64,000 nucleotides of DNA. Source: Gordius sp. MW1 (lineage: Eukaryota; Nematomorpha; Gordioida; Gordea; Gordiidae). Position numbers and translations under genes: made by a program. Of this stretch, positions 11,995 through 23,300 are shown piece by piece (positions within the stretch are counted from its first letter, which is position 1; the number at the start of each line of letters is the position of its first letter). Location: positions 6,076,001 through 6,140,000 of the forward strand of contig OZ038526.1 of assembly GCA_964036665.1 (NCBI GenBank). Reading direction: 5' to 3'. The notes beneath the pieces are model-generated. The model saw only the letters and a list, made by a program, of their open reading frames with translations, had not been told where the DNA came from and did not search any database.

Positions 11995-13774
11995 TTAATT
12001 GCTATGCAATTTATGGGCTCGTTTTTTGTTGTCCGTCCGTCCGTCCGTCCGTCCGTCCGTCTGTTGTCCGTCCGTTACACTCCTATCTATTTGCATTGGG
12101 TATATTAGGTTATCGATTTTTTAAATTAATGCATGAGAAAGAGGTGCCCCACCCCTCATCTCTATCTCCCTCGCTGTGTTATTTTTTAAATTAATGCATA
12201 AGAGGTGCCCCACCCCTCATCTTTATCTCCCTCGGTGTGTTATATATAAGATTTGTTAAATTATCTATTATAAATAAACATAGATAAAAGTTGTTTACTT
12301 TAATGCTATGCAATTTAACTAGTTATATAATAAACATAAATAAAAGTTGTTTACTTTTTAATTGCTATGCAATTTAATTAGTTTTGGGGGTAGATACCCG
12401 GAGTTTTTTTTGACTCTTATGATTGTTCTTGTTACTATCATTGATAATAAGAATTTTTGGCCGTCCGCTAGCTGCTGACCAATGAAAAAAATGACCATTG
12501 GCCAAAATGTGAATCGAAATTATTTTTTTCGTTTTTTTCGACTATTATGATTGTTCCTGTTTCTACCATTGCTATTATGACTTTTTGGCCGACCGCTGGC
12601 TGCTGACCAATGTTATATAATAAACATAAATAAAAGTTGTTTACTTTTAATTGCTATGCAATTTAACTAGTTTTTAGGTTAGAATCCCGGAGTTTTTTTG
12701 ACTCTTATGATTGTTCTTGTTACTATCATTGATAATAAGACTTTTCGGCCGTCCGTTGGCTGCTGACCAATGAAAAAAATTACCATTGGCCAAAATGTGA
12801 ATCCGAGTTTTTTTGTTTTGTTTTTTTTGACTATTATGATTGTTCCTGTTACTACCATTGCTATTATGACTTTTTGGCCGTCCGCTGGCTCCTGACCGAT
12901 GGAAAAAATGACCAATGGCCAAAATGTGAATCGAAATTATTTTTTTCGTTTTTTTTGACTATTATGATTGTTCCTGTTCCTACCATTGCTATTATGACTT
13001 TTTGGCCGTCCGCTGGCTGCTGACCAATGGAATAAAATGACCATTGGCCAAAATGTGATTCGAAAACTTTTTTTTCGTTTTTTTTGACTATTATGAATAT
13101 ATATCCACTTTTACCGTGTCCTGGCTGCTGACCAATGGAAAAAAATGACCATTGGCCAAAATGTGATTCGAAAATTTTTTTTTTCGTTTTTTTTACTCTT
13201 ATGAATTTATATCCACTTTTACCGTGTGCTGGCTGCTGACCAATGGAAAAAAATGACCATTGGCCAAAGTGAGCATCAAAATTTTTTTTCCGTTTTTTTG
13301 GCTATCATGACTTATAGAGTATCTATTGGTACTGACCAATAGAGAAAAAGTGACCATTGGCCAAATTTTTGATTTTTTTAATTAAAAATTGTTCAAATTC
13401 AACAAAAAATTTCTCCCAACAATTCTGCAAATTCTTAACATTGTGTTGTTTTATAATATAATGTTTGTTAGACCCATAATCACTAAAGGCCATAAAAACT
13501 AATGTAATACGCAACTAGATGCAAACACCAAATCTAACCCTAACCCTTGCCTATATTACATTTTGCCTATAATGGAAAATTTGTATAAATAATTAATTAA
13601 TCATTAGGCATTTAATACCCCCCTATAGGCATTCTCGCCCCTTCCCACCTTTCTCGCCCATAAATTGCATAGCAAATATGATACATTTATACGAAGTACA
13701 GATGAGTCGTCCCCCCTTCCCTTCCCCTCTTCCCTTCCCTTCTCCCCCTTCCCACGAGGGCCGAAGGCCCGAGT
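11995..13774 (+). mobile_element. Helentron-like element, copy C
   Basis: Second of three head-to-tail copies. GTCC microsatellite at 12029-12073, a shorter AATAAACATA block, the core array (about 12400-13360), the conserved minus-strand frame (within 13323-13514), CTAACCCTAACCC, the inverse terminal repeat near 13660, and the terminal hairpin. Very similar to copy D throughout, which points to recent tandem duplication or rolling-circle multimer insertion. Confidence 0.7.
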
Positions 13775-13776
13775 TT

Positions 13777-15541
13777 ATTAATTGCTATGCAATTTATGGG
13801 CTCGTTTTTTGTTGTCCGTCCGTCCGTCCGTCCGTCCGTTGTCCGTCCGTTACCCTCCTATCTATTTGCATTGGGTATATTAGGTTATCGATTTTTTAAA
13901 TTAATGCATGAGAAAGAGGTACCCCACCCCACCCCTCATCTCTATCTCCCTCGCTGTGTTATTTTTTAAATTAATGCATAAGAGGTGCCCCACCCCTCAT
14001 CTTTATCTCCCTCGGTGTGTCATATATAAGATTTGTTAAATTATCTATTATATAATAAACATAGATAAAAGTTGTTTACTTTAATGCTATGCAATTTAAC
14101 TAGTTATATAATAAACATAAATAAAAGTTGTTTACTTTTTAATTGCTATGCAATTTAACTAGTTTTGGGGTTAGAATCCTGGAGTTTTTTTGACTCTTAT
14201 GATTGTTCTTGTTACTATCATTGATAATAAGAATTTTTGGCCGTCCGCTGGCTGCTGACCAATGAAAAAAATGACCATTGGCCAAAATGTGAATCGAAAT
14301 TTTTTTCTTGTTTTTTTGACTATTATGATTGTTCCTGTTTCTACCATTGCTATTATGACTTTTTGGCCGACCGCTGGCTGCTGACCAATGTTATAGAATA
14401 AACATAAATAAAAGTTGTTTACTTTTAATTGCTATGCAATTTAACTAGTTTTTAGGTTAGAATCCCTGAGTTTTTTTGACTCTTATGATTGTTCTTGTTA
14501 CTATCATTGATAATAAGACTTTTTGGCCGTCCGTTGGCTGCTGACCAATGAAAAAAATGACCATTGGCCAAAATGTGAATCCGAGTTAATTTTTTTGTTT
14601 TTTTTGACTATTATGATTGTTCCTGTTACTACCATTGCTATTATGACTTTTTGGCCGTCCGCTGGCTCCTGACCGATGGAAAAAATGACCAATGGCCAAA
14701 ATGTGAATCGAAATTATTTTTTTTGTTTTTTTTGACTATTATAATTGTTCCTGTTCCTACCATTGCTATTATGACTTTTTGGCCGTCCGCTGGCTGCTGA
14801 CCAATGGAATAAAATGATCATTGGCCAAAATGTGATTCGAAAACTTTTTTTTCGTTTTTTTTGACTATTATGAATTTATATCCACTTTTACCGTGTCCTG
14901 GCTGCTGACCAATGGAAAAAAATGACCATTGGCCAAAATGTGATTCGAAATTTTTTTTTTCGTTTTTTTTTTTACTCTTATGAATTTATATCCACTTTTA
15001 CCGTGTGCTGGCTGCTGACCAATGGAAAAAAATGACCATTGGCCAAAGTGAGCATCAAAATTTTTTTTCCGTTTTTTTGGCTATCATTGACTTATAGAGT
15101 ATCTGTTGGTACTGACCAATAGAGAAAATGTGACCATTGGCCAAATTCTTGATTTTTTTAATTAAAAATTGTTCAAATTCAACAAAAAATTTCTCCCAAC
15201 AATTCTGCAAATTCTTAACATTGTGTTGTTTTATAATATAATGTTTGTTAGACCCATAATCACTAAAGGCCATAAAAACTAATGTAATACGCAACTAGAT
15301 GCAAACACCAAATCTAACCCTAATCCTTGCCTATATTACATTCTGCCTATAATGGAAAATTTGTATAAATAATTAATTAATCATTAGGCATTTAATACCC
15401 CCCTATAGGCATTCTCGCCCCTTCCCACCTTTCTCGCCCATAAATTGCATAGCAAATATGATACATTTATACGAAGTACAGATGAGTCGTCCCCCCTTCC
15501 CTTCCCTTCTCCCCCTTCCCACGAGGGCCGAAGGCCCGAGT
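13777..15541 (+). mobile_element. Helentron-like element, copy D
   Basis: Third of three head-to-tail copies, with the same parts as copy C: microsatellite at 13813-13850, core array about 14180-15140, conserved minus-strand frame within 15055-15294, inverse terminal repeat near 15440, and the terminal hairpin ending CCCGAGTTTT. After it the sequence becomes unique, so the trio ends here. Confidence 0.7.
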
Positions 15542-16491
15542 TTTATTTAAATATTTCTAATTTACCAAAATTTATCTATATCATTGTATAGAAAAGAATT
15601 AATAGAATTTAAGTTTTATTGTCATTATCAAAATTAAGATAGTAGTAATTAATTTTAACAGCTAAACTTTTGATCGACCATGTACTCGTAACATTGTATT
15701 TAAAGGAATAAAAAATATCAAATTGATGATACTGCACCTATACGACGTAGAAAGGCCCTTCAGTGTCAAGAATCGGCTGCCAGAGATAGGAATCTCTAGG
15801 CAATTGTACGAGAAATTTATTAAAAATATCCTTTTAGATATTAAAGATTAAACGCACGATATAATAGAAAACGATTCTTCAGATTAATCATCGGACAAAG
15901 GCTAAATGTCAAAAACGTTGTTCTATTTTGTAGAGATCTGCGAGGCAAGCCTGAAATATTTTTAAGCTGAGCTCAAAAGTTGAATAGTAAGTTTATTCTA
16001 TGCCGATGCCGAACTCTTTGTAACATATAATGTATTATCTTATACCACGTCACAATTATTCATTTCTTTTGGCGCAATTTGAATTTGAACAAGTATGTTA
16101 TGTTTTCTGCTATTTCATTAAACACTATACATCGCATAATATTTTTTGATTAGGTTGATTTCATTTTAAAAATATTTGAGGTGTATAAAGCAGCTCAAAT
16201 CACCTCAAGTATATAAGAATGCTAAACAAAATAATTTTATATTATAGAGCTTTTGTATATATGTGTTAAAATGATTAATTTTTAAATAATTTCGGCTATG
16301 ACCATATTGTAAATTCGTTAATCTAAAACGGGGCAAGTAAATAATTGAAATATCATGATTTGTCTTTATTCGCCATGTTAAGATTTAAGCCAAAAATCTA
16401 AAAATATTTACCAATAATAAAACATAACTATTACAAAAATCCATGCGTCGCAGCTATAGACATATGAACCTTTGATTACATCTATATCGCC
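15542..16491. other. AT-rich spacer, nothing clear
   Basis: No ORF, terminal repeat or RNA gene could be supported. A short protein-like stretch is seen at about 15725-15800 on the plus strand (DDTAPIRRRKALQCQESAA), but it has no recognisable family and no continuation. Confidence 0.4.
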
Positions 16492-16779
16492 TAGAGAACT
16501 GCAAAGTTACTTTTTTCAACCTGAATTCGACCCGACCCTACCCGAACCTTTTTAAAATTTTTAACCCGAATCACGACCTGAAAGCATTTTAAATTTTTCA
16601 ACCCGAACCCGACACGAAAGCATTTTTAAATTTTCAACCCGACCCGACTTAAAAGCATTTTAATATTTAAGACCCGACTCGATTCGACCCGAATGCTTTT
16701 AAAATCTTTTAACCGAATCTTTTCCGAACGTGTTTAAAATTTTGGTATCCAACGCGAGAGTAAGAAAAATTACGGCGTG

Positions 16780-16938
16780 CATGGGCGTAGCCAGGGGATG
16801 ACAGGGACGGGCGGCTGCCCCCCTCTAAATCCAATAAATCGTAAATTTTTATCAAATTCTGGCTAAAATAACATGGTTTTTTTGCCCCTCCCTTAATCAT
16901 TATTGCCCCCTCTACTTTTAATCCTGGCTACGCTCATG
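16780..16938. mobile_element. MITE with CATGGGCGTAGCCAGG ends (nested)
   Basis: 159 bp, ends CATGGGCGTAGCCAGG and CCTGGCTACGCTCATG. The interior is G-rich near one end (GGGACGGGCGGCTGCCCCCC) and holds GCCCCTCCC and TTGCCCCCTC blocks near the other. It matches the copies at 35672, 37938 and 53510. The flanking 8-mers ACGGCGTG and AGGGTGTT are only partly alike, as expected for an old insertion. Confidence 0.75.
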
Positions 16939-17373
16939 AGGGTGTTTAAAATGTAATCGGCAAATTAAAGTGCGATTTATGAAACTAATGGATATCACAG
17001 ATTTTGATTACTAGTTTATTTGAATGATTTATTATAAAGATATATAAATATGATAGCATCCAATATCGAGTCACATTTATTTGAAATATATAATTTTGCA
17101 ATGAATCTTTTAATAATTATAGACTAACTTTTATTTATTTTATGAATATTTATACATGTAGTTTAAATTAATTATCAACTACAACCACTTTACACTTTTT
17201 AAATACAATTTAAAAATATTATTTTGTTGATATATTTTACCTTTCACGGTCAAATTTAAATCTGAGTCCAAATTAAAAGAATCAAATAAAATAAAATAAA
17301 AGGAATTTAATTAACTGGATAAAATCATCATTATACATTTTGGTATTAATTAAAAAAATAATATATATAATAG

Positions 17374-18086
17374 CAAGCGCGTAGGGAAGGGGGGGGGGGG
17401 TTTGGGTTACGACCCCCCCCCCCCCCCCCTCATTGACAAAAAAATTCATTTTTTTTTAAATTATACGGAAAAAATATTAATAGAGTCTTGTGTGTGTTGC
17501 GCATATAGAAATAATATATTATCTTAATTAATTTGATATTTAATTTTAGATAAAATCTACTAATTATAACATTATTTATACAAAAAATTTATGTCCCGAG
17601 TGCGTGTTTTCTAATAAGAAGAAATTTAATTTTTAATTATTTCTCTAAAAAACTATATCAACCTCTAAACTAAATGAGAAAGATGCTGATACAAGCCAAA
17701 TTTTAGCAGCGGGGCGAACTTGGGCTAATAATTTAATTTAGGACAATTATTGGTTCTGGTGGGAGATTTAAGCCCAAAAGGCTAATGCAAGTGTTTAGTT
17801 ATGGCCCTAATTAGCGCAAACAGAAAAATTGGAAGGAGCTATTTGCAATTGCGTCGCTTAAGATATTATTAATGCTTTTTTTACCAAAAACCAATCATAT
17901 ATACTGAAAAATGCTGGGGGCTTCGCCCCCAGACCCTCGTTGGGAGCTTTCCCCCAAACCCCCGGCTGGGGGCTCCGCCCCCAGACCCCCATCTCCTCGG
18001 GGGGCCTGTTAAATTTTTTTAATAGTATTATGAAATAAGTTTTTTTGAAACCCCCCCCCCTTGAGGCAATCCTGGCTACGCCCTTG
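17374..18086. mobile_element. hAT-type element, 713 bp (nested)
   Basis: Ends CAAGCGCGTAGGGAAG and CCTGGCTACGCCCTTG, with a perfect 8-bp target duplication TATAATAG at 17366-17373 and 18087-18094. It has an internal run of G then C (17389-17430) and a 3' series of hairpins made of GGGGGCTTCGCCCCC-type words (about 17915-18000). The left half matches 40766-41045 and the right half matches 46842-47080, so three damaged copies of one family are in the window. No transposase ORF. Confidence 0.75.
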
Positions 18087-18270
18087 TATAATAGCATTAA
18101 ATTAAAAGAATGTCCCGTGTATTTTGCAATGTAAGATTCATAAACTTTGACCCGACACTTTAAATCCAATCCGACCCGAAAGCCTATTATTCAGCCGGAA
18201 CCCGACCCGACCCAAAAGCACTTAAAAATTTTCGCTCTTTGGGTCACCCGTGCAGTTCTCTATTATCGCC

Positions 18271-20270
18271 TAACATTTATTTCATATATCATATCTAATA
18301 ACCCCCTTTATGCCAGAAAAAAGTAACCGTAAATTATATCATAAATTAGATATGAACAAATTAAAATAATATTAGTTCAAAATAATACTTGTAACGGACC
18401 AAGGAGCCAAAAAGGTGCATTTATGAAGCAAAATAGGTTTCAGGCATATATATGCCTTCAAAGATTATAACATTTAAAAAAAGTATAATCAAATAGCACA
18501 CATCGTGTACTAAATTATAATTTTTAAGTCAAATTTTTATGACAGGAAGGCTCATGGAAGAAAAGTTAACTAAATCATATATAATCATAATCTTTTCTTT
18601 GGTCATAATAATTAATTTTCTAGGAACATGTAGAATATTGCATTGATTTCTTAATTCTTTTTAATGAGCCGTGTAACGAGTCGGGCAAAAAGCATTGTAA
18701 CTGAATGACGAGGCCTAGAATGGATAAAAAATTTAAAACGGGCTCGGATTTAAAGGGAGGGGGCTTGGGATTTTTTGAATAAGTATAGATGGGCTTGAGG
18801 TACATAAAAAAATAGGGACAGGCCGTCGGCTGTTCTTCCTAAAATAAAATTTTTTAAGCAAATCTAGGCTTAGCAGGTTAACTTGTTGGGCATTTTTTAC
18901 ATCATTTAAAAAAGGCCAGTACTTTTTCACCAAAAATAACGGAACAAAAAGCCACTAAAATAGAATCTTTAGAGTTCCCTCTTAGTTTTTTTCGCGAATA
19001 ACGGGATATAGGTTGGTGGTAAGAAGATACCTCTGCAATTAATTCTCCAGCTAACTGGCCATCATCGCATCCTGCTTAAGGGAATGAATGGTTCGATAAT
19101 AGGTGGAATTTTGGCAATATTCAAAGCAGCTTGTATTAAAGGTTGATTTTTTTTAATGCATGAAATGAGATTTATTTTGCTTGGCATAAATTGGGTGACC
19201 CTTAAATTTGATAGCTGCAATTTCTACTTGAGAAACGGTTAGGATACATTAAACCATAGGACAATAAATATTATAAAGGAATTAATGAGAATATTTTTTA
19301 CCTATGAGAATTTTATTATAATTAAAAATTATGAAAATTTGAGGTAATCACTTATAACCCTTCTTTTTATTTAACCAAAATCGATACCTTAAAATTTATA
19401 ATTAGATTTATTTTTTACTTTATATATGAATTTATATGAAATATAGGGCGGGTATAATATAATCCGCAGTTCTTCATACATCCCCCCTCCTCCATTTGTA
19501 AACGTCCTCCATTTATAAAAAGGTGGCATTAAATATATTAAGAAAACAATATTAAAATCAACGGTTTGGCAATAGATTAAGGAAGGTTAAGCGCAAAACT
19601 ATTGTTATTAAAAGCTGAAATTGGTTTGCATTTAATTTTCAATAAGGGGAAGGAAAGCTGCAAATAAAATTTTTAACATTTTATTTGTAACAATCAATAT
19701 TAAACAACCAATAAGTCAGGCCCACTGGCCCCACTCGGATTAAATTGGCTTCTCGAGGCGTAGAAAAGATGCAAAGGATGGGTGGATATCTTCCAGGTTT
19801 TTATAAGTGTCTCAAAATCCTTTATGCAACTAAATTTTAAAATTTTAACCCATTTAATCTAATTATAAATGAAAAAATTATTCAAATTTTGGTCGAGAGG
19901 AAGAAAAAGTCCCGCTTTCTTCCCCCTTGGCTACGCGCCTAAAACTAAGAAATTTTTATCTAGTGCTGCAATTATATTTATGTGGTCATTGTTTTAAAGC
20001 ATATTAATTGACAGTTATTAATATTTGTTAAAACCTAAAAAAATTTATGCGCGTGCTTATTAAGAGTATTAATGTGGTTTCAATGATATTTTGATGAGAG
20101 ACATTTACAAATACATTTTGACTGAAACCTAATATTATAGCTAATAAATGGATAGTTAATAAAAAAAACGTTTTTACTTAAGAAGATGGGAGTATTCGGT
20201 TTTAGAGACTAATTTTAGTTCAAACAGCTTTACTTTTACCCTTGGCAGAGTACCAAAAATTTTTCACTCA
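18271..20270. other. Spacer, mostly featureless, one repeat remnant
   Basis: AT-rich, with no gene supported. The frames at 18620-18933 follow a low-complexity, Pro/Ser-coding patch and match nothing I know. A hAT remnant occupies 19640-19938. Confidence 0.4.
19640..19938. mobile_element. hAT remnant with GGCGCGTAGCC end
   Basis: The right end is CCCCCTTGGCTACGCGCCT. The left part (AAGCTGCAAATAAAATTTTT, then TTAAACAACCAATAAG and GGCCCACTGG) lines up with 62812-62900 in the hAT element at 62779-63551. The left terminus is missing. Confidence 0.5.
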
Positions 20271-20278
20271 GTAACCGT

Positions 20279-20306
20279 CATAGACTAATAGTTTTATTAG
20301 TCTATG
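20279..20306. mobile_element. 28-bp inverted-repeat-only mini element with 8-bp target duplication
   Basis: CATAGACTAATAGTTTTATTAGTCTATG is a perfect palindrome given here in two arms: CATAGACTAATA, spacer GTTT, TATTAGTCTATG. GTAACCGT flanks it on both sides (20271-20278 and 20307-20314). The terminal CATAGACTA matches the ends of the hAT-type MITEs at 34728 and 61340. It lies about 70 bp upstream of the NCLN start codon. Confidence 0.6.
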
Positions 20307-20346
20307 GTAACCGTAGGAATGTGTCTATGGTAACCGTAGGAATGTA
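20301..20346. repeat. 23-bp tandem duplication upstream of NCLN
   Basis: TCTATGGTAACCGTAGGAATGT occurs twice in a row (20301 and 20324). The first copy includes the right end of the 28-bp mini element and its target duplication, so the duplication happened after that insertion. Confidence 0.85.
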
Positions 20347-20378
20347 ACCTTGTCGCACCGTGCTATTAAATAAACAAA

Positions 20379-23300
20379 ATGACTTTTGACGATTTTCCAT
20401 TTATAGGGGATGGTTTAAGAACATGTCTTTCTCCATATACATTAATAATTATTCCAATAATAGTGTTGCTTGTGCCAAATAATTATGTTATAGCTTCTTG
20501 TAGTTTTCCTGCATTCAGGATTCAGCAATATGATCTTCACGGAATATCTTATGGTTAAAATTATATTTGTTATCGCCTAATATATCTTCTATAGGTAGTC
20601 AAAGTGTGGGAATTGGTCTAGAAGCCAAAACATTGCAATCTAATAATTGGGTGCGAAAATGTGTAATAATAAGACTAGGGGATATTAATGGGCACCTTAA
20701 TGATATATTAGCTAAGGCTGCTGGTTTGATCTTGTTGATTCCAGGAGATTCACGCCATTATACAGAATTAGAGAAAGAAGTGTGACCTACAATTTTTGAA
20801 CTTGATAAATAAATCTTTTAGACTCTCTATGATATGGAACAAAGAATGACTGGGGGTGAAGTTAATTTGCCTGTTTACATAATTAAAGAACAAGACAATT
20901 ATACAATAGAAACTTTTGATGATATAATGCAAACCCTTAAAGGGAAAACTGATCAAACCAACCAAATTAAAGGTTTAAAATCAATAACATTATTTAATTA
21001 ATATTAAAAGGGGATTCTGCATTAAATGAGATGTTAAAAGCTGCAACAGCCAATACATATTATGTTTCATATAAATCAACTGAAGCAGGGGCATCTTCTA
21101 CCTATTCTACACCATTGGATAATTTTGAACTTTTAAATATACAAGTATTAATAATGTTAATGTACATTGTCATATAATAATTACCTTTTCTTGCAGTATA
21201 TATAAATTTATTTTTACTTTTCTTTTTTATAATATCTTATACATTCTTTTGGTTGCTAAAATGCTGTATTAACATACAGTAGATATTGGCATAGGAGAAT
21301 ATTTTTTCAATTTGTGCTCAATGATGTATTTTAGATAAGTATAACTGTAGCATAGAAACATTAAATGTATTGTAATTATTTTTAATTTATAGGCAAAAAT
21401 TACTGGGTTACTTGAAGAAGAGCTTCCCACTGTGGTTATTGTGACCTATTATGATGCCTTTGCATTAGCCCCGGTATTTATAACTTTCACACAACAATCA
21501 GTTTTGTTTTTCAATTTTGCAAGTCTATTATAATCCCCTTGTATTTTTTAAGGGGTTAGCTTTTGGCTGTGATAGTAATGGCAGTGGAGTTGCTGCTTTT
21601 TTTGAACTGGCTCGCATATTGAAGATGTTCTATTCAAATAAGCTGACCCTACCTAAGTAATTTTAGTCTATCAATACAAATCTAAGTTATCATATTAAAT
21701 TAGCGATCATTATATTTATCTTAACTAAAAATAGATTTAAAAAAGGCATTAAAGCATCAATTTTTGTACTATTAGGTTTAACCTGGTATTCCTCCTTTCG
21801 GCCGGTGGAAAATTCAATTACTTAGGCTCAAAGAAATGGATAAATGATCAATTTGAAAATTCAGGTACAATTTTTTCAACTTTTTTTATATTATAACATT
21901 ACATTTATCAATACCTGATCCTTTTTTTGTCTCGACAGACTCAAGCTTTATATCAGATATCGCCTTTGTTCTTTGCTTGGATGCCATAGGGAATGGGGAT
22001 TCATTGCATGTGCACGTATCTAAGCCGCCAAAAGAAAATACACCAATTTACAAATTTATAGGAGTAATTAGTTTTGAAAATTTTAAGCCTAACATGTAAT
22101 CCAATAACTTATTTAATTACTCGTAATATTTAAAATTCATTGGGCCCTCTGATAATTTTATCTAACATACCAATATACTTGAGGTTATATGGCCTATATC
22201 TTCAACATGCCATAATTAATTGCTATGCAATTTATGGGCTCGTTTTTTGTTGTCCGTCCGTCGTCCACCAAGTTATTGGTGCCAGCTTTGTGACCTGGAG
22301 GTCTAGAGTTCAATCCCCGGAGAGGACAAATTTTTTTTAAATTAAATTTATATTTTGTTCTTGTTAATACCATTGATAATATGAATTTTTGACCGTCCGC
22401 TGGCTACTGACCAATGGAAAAATGACCATTTGCCAAATAAAGCGAAATTTTATTTTTTCCTTTTTGAATTGGGTATATTAGGTTAACATTGATAATTACC
22501 CTATGCCCTTTCCTACAAGGGCCTACGCTTCTACTGATATGGGTCCCTGTGCCCCTACAAAAGCCTATGCCTCTACTGATGTTGGTTCGAATCCCGGCGA
22601 GGGCAAATTTTTTAAATTAATATATTGTTCTTGTTAATACCATTTAACTTTTTAAATATTTGTATAAATTAATAATTAACTAATAATCTTGCATTTAATA
22701 CCCCCCTATGGGCATTCTCGCCCCTTCCCACCTTTCTCCCCCATAAATTGCATAGCAAATATGATACATTCATACGGAGTATAGATGAGTTTCGTTCCCC
22801 CTTCCCTTCCCCCCTCCCCCTTCCCACGAGGGCCGAAGGCCCGAGTTTTTTTAAAAGTTCTAAATTATAAGGTGAAACTTTGATCTTGTTTTAAATGACC
22901 CTGTACAAATAACTTAAGATCTAAAATAGTATTTTTGTCGAAAATACCATCTTTGGTGACTAAAATTAAGGCAGTTCATTTGATTTTTGTGGAAATTCTC
23001 GTAAATTTCTCGTGTCTTATATACCCAAAAACTCGATCGACTGTTAAGTCATCCTTCTAGTTACGTGATTAATATTTAAAAATAAAATACCTCAGCATCT
23101 CCGCGCTTCAGCCGAAGCGCTTCAAGGTCCGGGCGCGGGGGATAGCGTCGTGTTGTCACACAAAAAGATCAATCTGGCCGAAGAAACGCGGGCTTGGGAG
23201 CACGAGCGTTACGGATTGCGCAAGGTACCCGCCTTCACGCTCTCCCACTTTCGCGACTACTTCGACCCGCGGCGTCACACTCTGCTCGACATTGAGTAAT

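Larger units (their letters stand above)
16492..18262. mobile_element. hAT-type element with two nested insertions
   Basis: Ends are TAGAGAACTGCA and TGCAGTTCTCTA, perfect 12-bp inverted repeats of the TAGAG type used by hAT transposons. They are flanked by ATATCGCC (16484-16491) and TTATCGCC (18263-18270), an 8-bp target duplication with one difference. The interior near both ends is a decayed array of CCCGAACCCGA and AAAGCATTTTAAA words. No transposase was found. It contains separate insertions at 16780-16938 and 17374-18086, so it is the oldest of the three. Confidence 0.75.

Noticed and set aside
17858-18169. 103-codon ORF with GVWGRSPQPGVWGKAP
   Set aside because: It reads through the hairpin series at the right end of the hAT-type element and its target duplication.
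23096-23295. GC-rich block as a bacterial contaminant or horizontally acquired piece
   Set aside because: It is exon 9 of NCLN: it aligns with nicalin (HKKINLAE, WEHERYG, VPAFTLSH) and has GT-AG borders in phase.
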